A DNA stretch of 64,000 bases from JACKOB01 sp024234575 (GTDB taxonomy: Bacteria > Pseudomonadota > Gammaproteobacteria > Pseudomonadales > Oleiphilaceae). The notes beneath the pieces were generated by a model, which was not told the origin of the DNA, made no database searches, and saw only the letters and a list, made by a program, of their open reading frames with translations. The stretch is taken from contig JBPJFZ010000002.1 in NCBI GenBank assembly GCA_051208035.1, forward strand, positions 248,001 to 312,000. The letters run 5' to 3'. The translations under genes were made by a program, and so were the position numbers. Numbering within the stretch: the first letter of the stretch is position 1; each line of letters opens with the position of its first letter. Shown piece by piece: positions 1 to 8,410 of the stretch.

Positions 1-93
1 AAATGCCAACAGGCCCCAATATTAAACCAGACATAACTATATTGCAGCGTATCTTAAAGGAGGAAAGCAGATGTACTTGAAGGTTTTTTAGAA

Positions 94-277
94 ACACACT
101 CCCCACGATGCCGATGCCAGATATGGCCTTGAACCCAAAGGCTCAAGGTGGTAGCCGCTGTGCCAAATTAGGCTTTCCTTTATAGTAAGGACATGCACAC
201 ATTGACCTCGAGTGGCTACCTAAAAAAGATTATCGGCTCGAGGACGTATCCGGCTGGCGAACATCGCAGGGAGTGTT
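94..277 (-). ncRNA. ssrS: 6S RNA
   Basis: 6S RNA binds the sigma-70 RNA polymerase holoenzyme and inhibits it in stationary phase. Read on the minus strand, the 5' arm (ACTCCCTGCGATGTTCGCC) pairs with the 3' arm (CATCGTGGGGAGTG), closing the long rod. The conserved segment CTCGAGCCGATA near the 5' side and the apical-side hairpin CCTTGAGCCTTTGGGTTCAAGG region both match the E. coli RNA. The gene lies directly downstream of zapA, its usual place in gammaproteobacteria. The ends are estimated from the pairing and from the upstream -10 box. About 184 nt, the usual size. Confidence 0.93.
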
Positions 278-283
278 GAAGCC

Positions 284-289
284 ATTATA
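284..289 (-). promoter_or_regulatory. -10 box of the 6S RNA promoter
   Basis: A perfect TATAAT on the minus strand lies about 7 bases before the inferred 5' end of 6S RNA. No good -35 box is visible at 17 bp spacing. This placement sets the 5' end used for the RNA. Confidence 0.6.
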
Positions 290-397
290 ACGAATTTGCA
301 CCGAAAATCAGTGGGGTTTTACGAAAATCTACAATTTAAGTTCTGACGTTGGTTTTGCTCGGCAATGCTGGTAGTAGAGGTGCGCGATAAATTTCTT

Positions 398-688
398 TTA
401 ACCAATGGTCGATAGTATCGAGTCAAGCTTGGCATTCATATCTGACATATGTTTTTTGGTTTCAGAAGACAGCTGGGTGTTCTCTGTCAGCTCATAGATA
501 AGGTTGATAGCTGCCATTACTGCAATTTTTTCTGCACCAAAAACTTTTCCCGATGAACGAATTTCGCGCATCTTCCGGTCTAGCGTTATTGCCGCGTTGC
601 GAAGACCTAGTTCTGCTGCAGGCGGGCAGGCAATCATGTATTCTTTGTCGAGGATTTTAACTTCTACAGGTTTAGCTTCGTTGGTCAT
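398..688 (-). CDS. zapA: Cell division protein ZapA
   Basis: A 96-residue ZapA, the usual length. ZapA binds FtsZ and bundles its filaments at the division site. The N-terminal half (residues 8-50) has the small globular FtsZ-binding fold signature with VEVKILDKEY and CPPAAE, followed by a helical C-terminal half (55-96) expected to form the tetrameric coiled coil. Its start overlaps the stop of the preceding small coiled-coil gene (TAATG), so the two are translationally coupled. 6S RNA follows downstream, as in E. coli and Pseudomonas. Confidence 0.93.
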   Translation of the reverse strand: MTNEAKPVEVKILDKEYMIACPPAAELGLRNAAITLDRKMREIRSSGKVFGAEKIAVMAAINLIYELTENTQLSSETKKHMSDMNAKLDSILSTIG

Positions 689-894
689 TACTTCTGCTCC
701 AATGCTTTAAGACGACCTATCATGGCTTCGATCTTGTTGCGAGCGAGATCGTTTTTTTGCATGAGTTGCGACCTTTCTTTGTGCCAGTCGTCCTGTAACT
801 GCCGCATGGCCTGGTTATCGGTGCGAAGCTGCTCGCAATACTCTACCAGCCGATTTACTTTTTCTGATAGTGCTTCCAACGTCAATTCTGTCAT
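688..894 (-). CDS. Small coiled-coil protein, TIGR02449/ZapB-like
   Basis: A 68-residue, highly charged, almost wholly helical protein with heptad-like spacing of L, V and I, resembling the TIGR02449 family found immediately before zapA in many gammaproteobacteria. The family has no firmly established function; ZapB-like roles at the division site are suggested by shape and neighbourhood only. It overlaps the zapA start by one base (TAATG). No signal peptide or membrane segment. Confidence 0.8.
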   Translation of the reverse strand: MTELTLEALSEKVNRLVEYCEQLRTDNQAMRQLQDDWHKERSQLMQKNDLARNKIEAMIGRLKALEQK

Positions 895-1247
895 CGCTTA
901 CCGCTCAAATCTTTCAATTGGTGACAATAAAACCACTTAACTTCCTGATTCTAGCAGCAAATCAGCCGCTTCGCAGAATATATGGCCGTTATTGAATGTG
1001 AATGTGGCTGAACAAGAGAGCTCAATCATGAGTGCTATGCATCCAGCCAGATTTTTTATCGTTATTGCCCTATTGTGCTAATTTTTTTGATTAAATCCAA
1101 CAGGAAGCGAAGAGTTATTTTACGACAAGCAGGCATTTACCCGTATTAACGCAATATGTGCGGTATGGCCGCAAGCATAGTATTATGCATCCTTACGCTG
1201 CGCGCTTTGCGTGTTGCTTTATTCATAGATAAAGAAGAAGGCTCGTA
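895..1247. other. Intergenic region between divergent zapA and ygfB operons
   Basis: A 353-base spacer expected to hold the two divergent promoters. A TATTAT sequence at 1181-1186 on the plus strand is a possible -10 for ygfB, but no convincing -35 accompanies it. No conserved RNA, repeat or ORF with coding character was recognised. Confidence 0.5.
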
Positions 1248-1835
1248 ATGTCGCTTAACAGTCTCGGAGATGAGAAGTTTGATTTTGATGAATTGGCAGA
1301 CTTGTATCAAGCTCATGGCGCTATAAACCCGCCCAGTGAGCTGCATGGATTGTGGTGTGGAAAAATTAGCGGCTGTGCACGTTTAACGGATGCACAGGTG
1401 ATATCTATAGCCCTTGAGCATATGGGCGTTGATTTCCTGCAAGATAAAGAAAGCGAATCGTTACTTTTGGAAATTTTTCAGCGGCTTGAGAAGAAGCTTG
1501 TAGCGACCGATATGAGTTTTAAGCCACTGTTGCCGGATGATGAGTTTGCACTCTCTGAGCGAGTGGAAGCTTTGTCTCAATGGGTGCGCGGGTTTTTAGA
1601 GGGGATCGCATTGCAGGTGGGTTCTCAGCTGATGGAACTCGGCGATGAAGTGCGAGAGATTTTGCAGGATCTGGTAGAAGTCTCGCAACTTGATGCGGAG
1701 GTTGACGATGATGATGCCGGAGAGTCTGAGTTTATAGAGGTTTTGGAGCACGTGCGCATGTCGGTTTTGTCTCTGTTTTATACGTTTTTAGATGGCAACG
1801 CCGCTACCGACTCTCTGCCACCAACTATTCACTAA
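1248..1835 (+). CDS. ygfB: YgfB/YecA (UPF0149) family protein
   Basis: A 195-residue acidic cytoplasmic protein of the UPF0149 family. The family hallmarks are visible: the N-terminal helix-rich segment with a HGLWCG-like signature (residues 32-40, LHGLWCGKISG) and the central WVRGFLEGI motif (about residues 113-121). In Pseudomonas YgfB has been linked to repression of the ampDh3 amidase, but a shared role here is inference. First gene of the ygfB-pepP-ubiH-ubiI operon, an order shared with E. coli. The next gene starts 25 bases downstream. Confidence 0.88.
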   Translation: MSLNSLGDEKFDFDELADLYQAHGAINPPSELHGLWCGKISGCARLTDAQVISIALEHMGVDFLQDKESESLLLEIFQRLEKKLVATDMSFKPLLPDDEFALSERVEALSQWVRGFLEGIALQVGSQLMELGDEVREILQDLVEVSQLDAEVDDDDAGESEFIEVLEHVRMSVLSLFYTFLDGNAATDSLPPTIH

Positions 1836-1860
1836 TTAATTTGCGGGATGTGTCAGCTGT

Positions 1861-3177
1861 ATGAGTATGTCGATTGATGAGTTTGTAAAAAGACGTCGGG
1901 CGCTTTTGGATCAAATGACTCCAAACAGTATTGCCATTTTACCTTCTGCGCCAGAAAGAACGCGTAATCGCGATGTTCACTATCCTTTTCGTCAGGAAAG
2001 TGACTTCTATTATTTATCTGGCTTTGCTGAGTCCGATGCTGTTTTGGTGTTAATACCTGGCCGTGAGCACGGTGAATCCGTACTTTTCTGTAAAGAGAAA
2101 GATCCTAAAAAAGAATTGTGGGATGGCTATTTGGCTGGGCCTGAGGGTGCAACGACGGACTTTAAGTTCGATGATGCCTTTCCAATTTCAGTGATAGATG
2201 ACATTTTACCTGGCCTTATTGAAGGCAGGGAAAAGGTTTATTATTCGATGGGGCTTGATGCACAGTTTGATGCTCATGTCATGGAGTGGATAAACGTTAT
2301 CCGCAGTAAAGTGCGCAGTGGCGCCCATCCCCCAGGCGAGTTTGTGGCGCTTGAACATTATCTTCATGACATGCGGCTGTACAAATCCGCCGCCGAATTA
2401 AAAGTTATGGAAAGGGCTGGAAAGATTAGTGCCGAAGCGCATGTGCGTGCGATGAAGGCGTGCCGGCCGGGGGTGATGGAATATCAGCTTGAGGCTGAAA
2501 TCACACACTGCTTTATGCAGGCTGGCAGCCGCTCTCCGGCTTATCCATCTATCGTTGGTGGTGGCGCCAACGGCTGCGTTTTGCATTACATCACGAACAA
2601 CGCCGCCCTAAAAGATGGTGACCTGGTATTGATCGATGCAGGTTGTGAGCTGGATTACTACGCCGCAGATATCACCCGTACATTTCCTGTTTCCGGGATA
2701 TTTTCAACTGAGCAGGCGGCGTTGTATCAAATAGTGCTCGATGCTCAAAAAAGTGCCATCGCTGAAATTGCTCCCGGTAAACATTGGAACCACCCGCACG
2801 AAGCTGCCGTGAAGGTGATTGTGCAGGGGCTGGTAGATTTGGGGCTATTGCAAGGTGATGTCGAAGAGATTATTGCTAAAGAAGACTACAAAAAGTTTTA
2901 TATGCATCGCACAGGACACTGGTTGGGCATGGATGTGCACGATGTTGGTGACTACAAAGTGGGTGGTGAATGGCGTGTACTTGAGCCGGGCATGGTCATG
3001 ACAGTCGAACCCGGTATTTATATTTCGCCCTCGGATCAGGATGTACCAGAGAAGTGGCGTGGAATAGGTATTCGCATCGAAGACGATGTGGTGGTTACCA
3101 AGCAGGGGTGTCGAATTTTGACCGATGCTGTGCCGAAAGAGATCGCCGAAATAGAAGCCTTAATGGCAGCCAGATAA
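1861..3177 (+). CDS. pepP: Xaa-Pro aminopeptidase PepP
   Basis: A 438-residue M24B metallopeptidase that removes N-terminal residues preceding proline. It has an N-terminal AMP_N domain (residues 5-135, with the typical NRDVHYPFRQESDFYYLSG stretch) and a C-terminal pita-bread domain. The dimanganese ligands are visible in DAGCELDYYAADITRTF (two Asp), HRTGHWLGMDVHDVG (His), VEPGIY (Glu) and IRIEDDV (Glu). Length equals the E. coli enzyme (about 440). Cytoplasmic. Sits between ygfB and ubiH as in E. coli. Confidence 0.96.
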   Translation: MSMSIDEFVKRRRALLDQMTPNSIAILPSAPERTRNRDVHYPFRQESDFYYLSGFAESDAVLVLIPGREHGESVLFCKEKDPKKELWDGYLAGPEGATTDFKFDDAFPISVIDDILPGLIEGREKVYYSMGLDAQFDAHVMEWINVIRSKVRSGAHPPGEFVALEHYLHDMRLYKSAAELKVMERAGKISAEAHVRAMKACRPGVMEYQLEAEITHCFMQAGSRSPAYPSIVGGGANGCVLHYITNNAALKDGDLVLIDAGCELDYYAADITRTFPVSGIFSTEQAALYQIVLDAQKSAIAEIAPGKHWNHPHEAAVKVIVQGLVDLGLLQGDVEEIIAKEDYKKFYMHRTGHWLGMDVHDVGDYKVGGEWRVLEPGMVMTVEPGIYISPSDQDVPEKWRGIGIRIEDDVVVTKQGCRILTDAVPKEIAEIEALMAAR

Positions 3178-3218
3178 GAAGACCAAAAAGTTGATTTTTT
3201 GCTGGGCCAGGAGTTTAC

Positions 3219-4445
3219 ATGCCGCAGGATTATGATGTTGCCATCGTGGGTGGTGGGTTGGTAGGTGCCAGTTTAGCGTTGGCGTTGGCATCTGATGTGT
3301 CGATGCGCGTAGCCCTGGTTGAGGCTTATCCCATGAACTCCGCAGAGGGAGAGCCCGCCTATCAGCCAAGTTACGATGCCCGAAGTACGGCGTTGGCCTG
3401 GGGCACCCGACTAATCTACGAAGATTTGCAGTTATGGGATCAATTGCAGCAGCACGTCACGCCCATCCGGCGTATACATGTTTCTGACAAGGGCCAGTTT
3501 GGCGCCACCAGGCTGCATAGCAAAGATTATCGTCAGGAAGCTTTAGGGTACGTGGTTGAAAATCAGTGGATTGGCCAGTGTTTGCTGGCGAAAATCGCTG
3601 ATTGTTCCAATATTGATCTGATTTGTCCGGATACCGTCAACGATATATATGCCACATCGACCGGAGCAAAGTTGACGCTTGAAAAATTTGGTGAGATGCA
3701 TGCGTCTGTTGTCGTTCTTGCTGATGGCGGGCGTTCTGGTTTGAGAGAGAAGCTTGCTATAGAGGTCTCAGAGAGGGACTACGAGCAAACGGCGATTATC
3801 GCTAACCTGAGTGTTTCCAGGCATCATGACTGGACTGCCTATGAACGTTTCACCCCTTCCGGGCCGATGGCGCTATTGCCGATGGGTGAAATGCGTCAGT
3901 CTGATGCACGCATGGCACTTGTCTGGACTTTGCCAAAAGAGGAGGCGGACAAGGTGATGCAGATGTCAGATGATCGCTTTCTCGAAAAAATTCAGCAGGC
4001 TTTTGGCTATCGCCTTGGAAAGTTTACCCAAACCGGCAGTCGGTCCAGCTACCCATTGGTTCTCTCTCTTAGTAAAGAGCAGGTTCGACCTGCGCTCGTG
4101 GTAGTTGGGAATGCTGCGCACACGCTGCACCCTGTTGCTGGGCAGGGCTATAATCTGGCATTGCGCGGAGTGATGCGGTTGGCTTCAGCACTGATTGATG
4201 CACGGCGTGAAGGTAAATCTCTGGCTGGTTATGACGTTCTTTCACGCTTTTTACCCGAACAAGACTCTGACAAATCTATCACCGTTAATTTTAGCGATTT
4301 GCTGACGCATTTGTTTTCAACTGGTAACCCTTATGTCAGCGCCTTTTTAGGGCTTGGTCTGGCAGGCCTCGATTTGATGCCAGTGGTAAAAGGGCGGTTG
4401 TCAGAGCAAGCCATGGGGTTGGCACAGTCGCGCGCGGTGTTGTAG
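3219..4445 (+). CDS. ubiH: 2-octaprenyl-6-methoxyphenol hydroxylase UbiH
   Basis: A 408-residue FAD-dependent monooxygenase of aerobic ubiquinone synthesis; UbiH hydroxylates C1 of the ring. The dinucleotide-binding motif GGGLVGAS lies at residues 10-17, the middle ADGG(R)SGLR segment follows, and the second FAD motif GNAAHTLHPVAGQGYNLALR lies near residue 297. The Asn in GNAAH distinguishes UbiH from the GDAAH of UbiI in the next gene. A good Shine-Dalgarno (AGGAG) precedes the ATG. The stop is followed almost at once by the ubiI reading frame. Confidence 0.94.
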   Translation: MPQDYDVAIVGGGLVGASLALALASDVSMRVALVEAYPMNSAEGEPAYQPSYDARSTALAWGTRLIYEDLQLWDQLQQHVTPIRRIHVSDKGQFGATRLHSKDYRQEALGYVVENQWIGQCLLAKIADCSNIDLICPDTVNDIYATSTGAKLTLEKFGEMHASVVVLADGGRSGLREKLAIEVSERDYEQTAIIANLSVSRHHDWTAYERFTPSGPMALLPMGEMRQSDARMALVWTLPKEEADKVMQMSDDRFLEKIQQAFGYRLGKFTQTGSRSSYPLVLSLSKEQVRPALVVVGNAAHTLHPVAGQGYNLALRGVMRLASALIDARREGKSLAGYDVLSRFLPEQDSDKSITVNFSDLLTHLFSTGNPYVSAFLGLGLAGLDLMPVVKGRLSEQAMGLAQSRAVL

Positions 4446-4522
4446 TGGCGGATAAGAGTCGGGAACTATTTCACGGTTTGAATGACGATACAAAGCGAAT
4501 GCACCATTGGGGAAGGAAGAAT

Positions 4523-5806
4523 ATGTCTTCAGAAGAAGAACTAAACCGCGCTACAACGGATGTGGTTGTCGTTGGCGCAGGCATGGTGGGAGCTACGCTG
4601 GCCTTGGCCTTGGCCTCATGTGAGAAGCTAAGGGTGACGCTGATTGACGGTGGTCAGCCGGCACAGTTTGTCGACAACCAGCACCAAAGCCAAGCTGGTG
4701 CTGACTATACGGTTGATGACTTTGATATCCGCGTGAGCGCGATTACCCACGCCAGCAAGCGGCTGCTGCAAAACCTGGGGGTGTGGTCGGTAATTGAACA
4801 GAAAAGAGTGTCACCATACCAGGGGATGAAGGTTTGGGATGCAGATGGAACTGGCAATATTACCTTTGATGCAGCGGATGTCTATCAGCATGAGTTAGGT
4901 CATATCGTTGAAAACTCAGCCATTCTTTCCGCTCTGCATTATGCGTTACAGCAATGCGAAAACATCACCTGCTTATTTGGCAGGTCGGTTGCACAATTTG
5001 AAAGCGCTACCGCTAATCCTGTTGTTACGTTGGATGATGGGCAGGTTCTGCGTTGTCTGCTTGTGGTAGCGGCTGACGGTGCGAATTCACGATTGCGTCA
5101 GTGGGCGAATATCCCGACACGAGAATGGGATTATCAGCACCATGCGATTATATGCACAGTAGAAACCGAAAAACCGCATAGGGGCGTAGCCAGGCAGCGT
5201 TTTTTGGACACCGGGCCGTTGGCATTTCTGCCTTTGTTTTCAGCTCAGCCTCAAGATCGTTTTTGCTCAATTGTCTGGTCGGCAAAACCTGCGTTAGCCA
5301 CGAGCTTAATGCAGCTGCAAGATGATGCGTTTTCGCAAGCGTTAGAGAATGCTTTTGAAAGCCAGCTAGGAAAAATCAAGGCAGTATCCAGGCGGGTTTC
5401 GATACCATTGCGACAGCGCCATGCCAAATATTATATTAAACCGGGATTTGCATTGGTCGGTGACGCCGCCCACACGATTCACCCCCTTGCAGGGCAAGGT
5501 GTGAACCTTGGGTTGGCGGATGCCATGGTGTTGGCTGAAGAGCTGATTAAAGCGGCCAACTCCGGCGTGAATGTCGGTGATACACGGATCCTGGCGCGTT
5601 TTGAAAGACGCCGACAAGGCAGTAACCTTGCCATGATGGGGGTGATGGAGGGGTTTAAGCGCTTGTTCTCTGCAGATGATGTTTCGTTAAGATGGTTAAG
5701 AAATACGGGGCTTAAACTGTTCGACCAATCGAATTTTATTAAAAAAGAACTCATCAGTCAGGCAATGGGGGAGCGTGTGCGAGTTCCTCTGTTCGAGAGG
5801 CAATAG
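4523..5806 (+). CDS. ubiI: Ubiquinone C5-hydroxylase UbiI (VisC family)
   Basis: A 427-residue FAD monooxygenase paralogous to UbiH; UbiI hydroxylates C5 in ubiquinone synthesis. FAD motifs are GAGMVGAT (about residue 17) and GDAAHTIHPLAGQGVNLGL (about residue 313). The frame is open from a GTG at 4445 that touches the ubiH stop, but the ATG at 4523 has a clear Shine-Dalgarno (GGAAGGAAG) 2-10 bases upstream and starts just before the FAD fold, so it is preferred. UbiF or UbiM cannot be fully excluded, but the position after ubiH favours UbiI. Last gene of the operon. Confidence 0.9.
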   Translation: MSSEEELNRATTDVVVVGAGMVGATLALALASCEKLRVTLIDGGQPAQFVDNQHQSQAGADYTVDDFDIRVSAITHASKRLLQNLGVWSVIEQKRVSPYQGMKVWDADGTGNITFDAADVYQHELGHIVENSAILSALHYALQQCENITCLFGRSVAQFESATANPVVTLDDGQVLRCLLVVAADGANSRLRQWANIPTREWDYQHHAIICTVETEKPHRGVARQRFLDTGPLAFLPLFSAQPQDRFCSIVWSAKPALATSLMQLQDDAFSQALENAFESQLGKIKAVSRRVSIPLRQRHAKYYIKPGFALVGDAAHTIHPLAGQGVNLGLADAMVLAEELIKAANSGVNVGDTRILARFERRRQGSNLAMMGVMEGFKRLFSADDVSLRWLRNTGLKLFDQSNFIKKELISQAMGERVRVPLFERQ

Positions 5807-5820
5807 GCAAAATTGGCATG

Positions 5821-5846
5821 AAAAAAGGGGCCTTGTTAGGCCCCCA
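5821..5846 (-). terminator. Intrinsic terminator of the CsrB-like RNA
   Basis: On the minus strand GGGGCC-TAACAA-GGCCCC is followed directly by six T. It ends the GGA-rich RNA. On the plus strand the stem is not followed by T residues, so it is unlikely to terminate the ubiI operon efficiently. Confidence 0.9.
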
Positions 5847-6316
5847 AGAGATTATCGCACGGGTACTCTTTGAGACTTGCCTGGTAAGAAGCAAGGCTCC
5901 GTTTAAGCTGGACGATCCATTGTCATCATTTCCTTTGGGTGACCAACTCCATCAGTCACCATCCTGAGAAGCGTTCCTTGCTTCACAATCCTTCGCTTTT
6001 TACGTCATCACTGACATTCAGAATCCGTTCTGCAGGGCTATCATCGTCCCTAAAATTTGCGTAATAACTTCCGCTGTTTCAATCCTGGTGGATAGCAAAT
6101 CCGCTTTGCTATCGAGATCTTTAACCGCAATCCTTGCGGGCCATATCCCTGTGGCCTGAAACCTCTATCCTGAGAATAATCCTTTGGCACTCCGTGCCGG
6201 CTGTCCTTTTGCCTGATCCTGTCTGCAGAAATCCTTTGCGGAGAGTATTAGCCTGGGTCCTTGGCTAATCCGCATTCCTTGCTTCGGTATCCATTTACAT
6301 CTTTACCGTCCCTGTG
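5821..6316 (-). ncRNA. CsrB/RsmZ-class regulatory RNA (many GGA motifs)
   Basis: This 690-base gap has no credible ORF. Read on the minus strand it contains about 25 GGA motifs, many as AAGGA, CAGGA or ACGGA in the loops of short hairpins, for example GCAAGGATTGC, GGCACGGAGTGCC and the CTCAGGAT repeats. It ends in a strong intrinsic terminator. This is the signature of RNAs that titrate CsrA/RsmA. About 495 nt, longer than E. coli CsrB (369 nt). The 5' end is inferred from a -10 box, with a GacA-type box upstream. The class is clear from sequence; the exact family and ends are not. Confidence 0.88.
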
Positions 6317-6322
6317 ATTTGT

Positions 6323-6328
6323 ATAATA
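6323..6328 (-). promoter_or_regulatory. -10 box of the CsrB-like RNA
   Basis: TATTAT on the minus strand, 5 of 6 to the sigma-70 consensus, about 7 bases before the inferred start. The -35 position reads GCAACA, a poor match, which is expected for a promoter that depends on an activator. Confidence 0.6.
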
Positions 6329-6371
6329 CGCATAGAAAAAAATAGTGTTGCGCGACTTTTTCCATAGTGTT

Positions 6372-6389
6372 TGTGGGATATCTCTTACA
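6372..6389 (-). promoter_or_regulatory. GacA/UvrY-type upstream activating box
   Basis: On the minus strand TGTAAG-N6-CCCACA resembles the GacA box TGTAAG-N6-CTTACA: the first half is perfect and the second matches 4 of 6. Its centre lies about 64 bases upstream of the inferred start, a distance typical of rsm/csr sRNA promoters under the Gac system. No gacS/gacA genes are in this window. Confidence 0.65.
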
Positions 6390-6499
6390 TTGGCAGATAA
6401 TGTGACAGGTGTTTCAGAAAAGTGTGAGCTGATAGATGTTTTAAGATGTGGCGCCTTGGTTGGGTAGGTGAGGCTTTGTGTCTAAATCAATCGGCAAGT

Positions 6500-7219
6500 T
6501 CAGTTAGAGAAGGGGAATATCTTAGCCAGAAGAGCAGGTATGGCTGTTTCGACCCTAAAAATTCGGCTTCCCATGTTAATAGGTGTAAAGCCCACCTCTG
6601 TTATTTTGTTTACTTCGTACTCGGTGAAGCCACCCTCAGGACCTATAACCAGTGTAGACCTGGCTGTAATGTTTACTGGGCATGCCGTTGTGCTGCCCGG
6701 GTGCGCAATAAATCTGGCGCTATCTGCACTGAGTGCGGCAAGCTCGTCTTCTACAAAAGGCTTGAATAGTTTTCTCTGATGGATGAGCGGTAATTGTGTG
6801 TCCTTGGCCTGTTCAAGTCCGAGCAGAAGGTTTTCGTGCAAGGCTTCTGCCGTGAGCCAGGGTGTAGACCAGTAGCTCTTATCAACTTTGTAAGAGTTGA
6901 TCAGAAACAGCTCTTTTACACCCATTGAAGCCACGGTTTGTATCACGCGCCTCATCATTTTGGGGCGGGGAAGGGCCAGGATTAATGTTACAGGAAGAGG
7001 TTGTGGTGGCTCTTTGTAAAGGTTGCAGCGAATTGTGGCACTATGGGTGCTGATGTCGATTATTTCAGCACTGCCAACCAGTCCGTTGACCAGCCCAATT
7101 TCGAGCGTGTCCCCGATGCCACATTTAAGTACATTATGGATATGGGCCAGCTGCCTGCCTTTAACCTTCGCCAGGTCAGGGGCGAAAAAGCAGTCGGGAT
7201 TTAGAATGAGGATGTTCAC
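6500..7219 (-). CDS. rsmE: 16S rRNA m3U1498 methyltransferase RsmE
   Basis: A 239-residue SPOUT-class methyltransferase that N3-methylates U1498 of 16S rRNA using S-adenosylmethionine. The N-terminal PUA-like RNA-binding domain (residues 15-75, with VKGRQLAHIHNVLKCGIGD) is followed by the trefoil-knot domain. The knot motif LVIGPEGGFTEYE near residue 190 and the final MGSRIFRVETA segment are typical. Last gene of the ubiE-to-rsmE block. The CsrB-like RNA lies downstream on the same strand with its own promoter region. Confidence 0.94.
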   Translation of the reverse strand: MNILILNPDCFFAPDLAKVKGRQLAHIHNVLKCGIGDTLEIGLVNGLVGSAEIIDISTHSATIRCNLYKEPPQPLPVTLILALPRPKMMRRVIQTVASMGVKELFLINSYKVDKSYWSTPWLTAEALHENLLLGLEQAKDTQLPLIHQRKLFKPFVEDELAALSADSARFIAHPGSTTACPVNITARSTLVIGPEGGFTEYEVNKITEVGFTPINMGSRIFRVETAIPALLAKIFPFSN

Positions 7220-7248
7220 AGAAGATCGCCTTGCTTGAGCATGAGGGG

Positions 7249-8004
7249 CTACGCGTCCTCTGTTTCGTCTTCTTCTTTCGTTTCGATGAGGCGGCCGAAA
7301 AAGAGCCCGGTTTCAAAAAGAAGCCACATGGGGACAGCCAGTAATGTCTGAGATATTATGTCTGGCGGCGTCAGCAGCATCCCAACAATAAAGCAGCCTA
7401 CTACGATATAAGGGCGCTTTTCTCGAAGATCTGTTGTTGTCGTCATGCCTGCCTTAATCATTAATACTGTTGCAACGGGAATCTCGAAAGCAATACCAAA
7501 GGCGAAAAACAACTTTAATACGAAATCAAGATATTTGCCTATGTCGGTCATTACCGCAACGCCCTCAGGGCCTGCCGTAGTAAAAAAGCCGAATATCAGA
7601 GGGAAGACGACAAAGTAGGCAAACAGCACCCCAAGGTAAAAGAGAAATATGCTTGAAACTAACAGCGGAATAGCAAACTTCTTCTCATGACGGTACAAGC
7701 CAGGTGCGATGAAACTCCATGCCTGATACAAAATGTAAGGAATTGAAAGAAAAACTGCCAGTACCAGGGTGAGCTTAAAGGGGGTTAAAAACGGGGAGGC
7801 GACTTCTGTCGCGATCATCGTTGAACCTTCAGGCATCAGGCTGCGTAAAGGTTTCGATATAATCAGGTAAAAATCATTGGCGAAGTAAAACAAACCACAG
7901 AAAATAACGAGAACACTTAATACCGCCTTTAACAGCCGGTTGCGTAGCTCTAGCAAATGTTCAATCAGGGGTTGTTGGGATGAATTTCCGTCTGTGTCTG
8001 TCAC
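7249..8004 (-). CDS. tatC: Sec-independent translocase subunit TatC
   Basis: A 251-residue inner-membrane protein with six predicted membrane segments. TatC binds the twin-arginine signal peptide of folded substrates. It has the N-terminal signature HLLELRNRLLKAV, the periplasmic loop before PFKLTLVLAVFLSIPYILYQ, and the conserved FAFGIAFEIPV (about residues 167-177) with the functionally important Glu. The acidic tail (TKEEDETEDA) is cytoplasmic. Third of the tatABC genes, 23 bases after tatB. Confidence 0.97.
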   Translation of the reverse strand: MTDTDGNSSQQPLIEHLLELRNRLLKAVLSVLVIFCGLFYFANDFYLIISKPLRSLMPEGSTMIATEVASPFLTPFKLTLVLAVFLSIPYILYQAWSFIAPGLYRHEKKFAIPLLVSSIFLFYLGVLFAYFVVFPLIFGFFTTAGPEGVAVMTDIGKYLDFVLKLFFAFGIAFEIPVATVLMIKAGMTTTTDLREKRPYIVVGCFIVGMLLTPPDIISQTLLAVPMWLLFETGLFFGRLIETKEEDETEDA

Positions 8005-8027
8005 GTTTTACATTCTTCTACGCAAAT

Positions 8028-8393
8028 TTAAGGCTTGAGTGGGTCGTTAGTAGTGCTTTCAGCTGCTCTTGGGGAAAGGCTTTCTGAAGGGCTTAACGGG
8101 GTTGTATCCTGATTGACCAGATGTTCGAAGTCTTTTGCCTTGTCGAGAGCCTCTTTGACGGTGCCCTGAATTTTCTCCAGGCCAAGCGTATCGCCTTCTT
8201 TTTTAAGTTTTTCTCGTAACTCTTCTGCTTTAAGCTCTCGATCGATTTCCTGAGATACCTGGCCAACCATTTTGCGCGCCTTGCCTACCCACTTTCCGGC
8301 AGTGCGCGCAGCCCCTGGAAGTCTTTCAGGGCCCAGTACTAACAACGCAATGACACCCACAAGGAGCAACTCAAGAAAACCAATATCAAACAT
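8028..8393 (-). CDS. tatB: Sec-independent translocase subunit TatB
   Basis: A 121-residue TatB: an N-terminal membrane segment (residues 4-20, MFDIGFLELLLVGVIALLVL), the GPERLPGAART hinge and an amphipathic helix (about 24-60), then a charged flexible tail ending in a Ser/Pro-rich stretch. The Glu at residue 8 and the PERLP motif separate TatB from TatA. TatB works with TatC in the substrate-receptor complex. Located 17 bases after tatA. Confidence 0.96.
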   Translation of the reverse strand: MFDIGFLELLLVGVIALLVLGPERLPGAARTAGKWVGKARKMVGQVSQEIDRELKAEELREKLKKEGDTLGLEKIQGTVKEALDKAKDFEHLVNQDTTPLSPSESLSPRAAESTTNDPLKP

Positions 8394-8410
8394 AGGTGCG
8401 ACTCAAATGC

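Noticed and set aside
1..93. Part of a fau (5-formyltetrahydrofolate cyclo-ligase) gene downstream of 6S RNA
   Set aside because: Expected from synteny, but no coding sequence for it can be recognised in these 93 bases; if present it starts beyond the left edge.
4445..4522. N-terminal extension of ubiI from the GTG touching the ubiH stop
   Set aside because: The 26 extra residues are polar and unlike the family; the ATG at 4523 has a strong ribosome site.
5807..6499. Possible riboswitch or tRNA cluster in the gap between ubiI and rsmE
   Set aside because: No cloverleaf or riboswitch core; the repeated GGA loops and the minus-strand terminator fit a CsrB-type RNA better.
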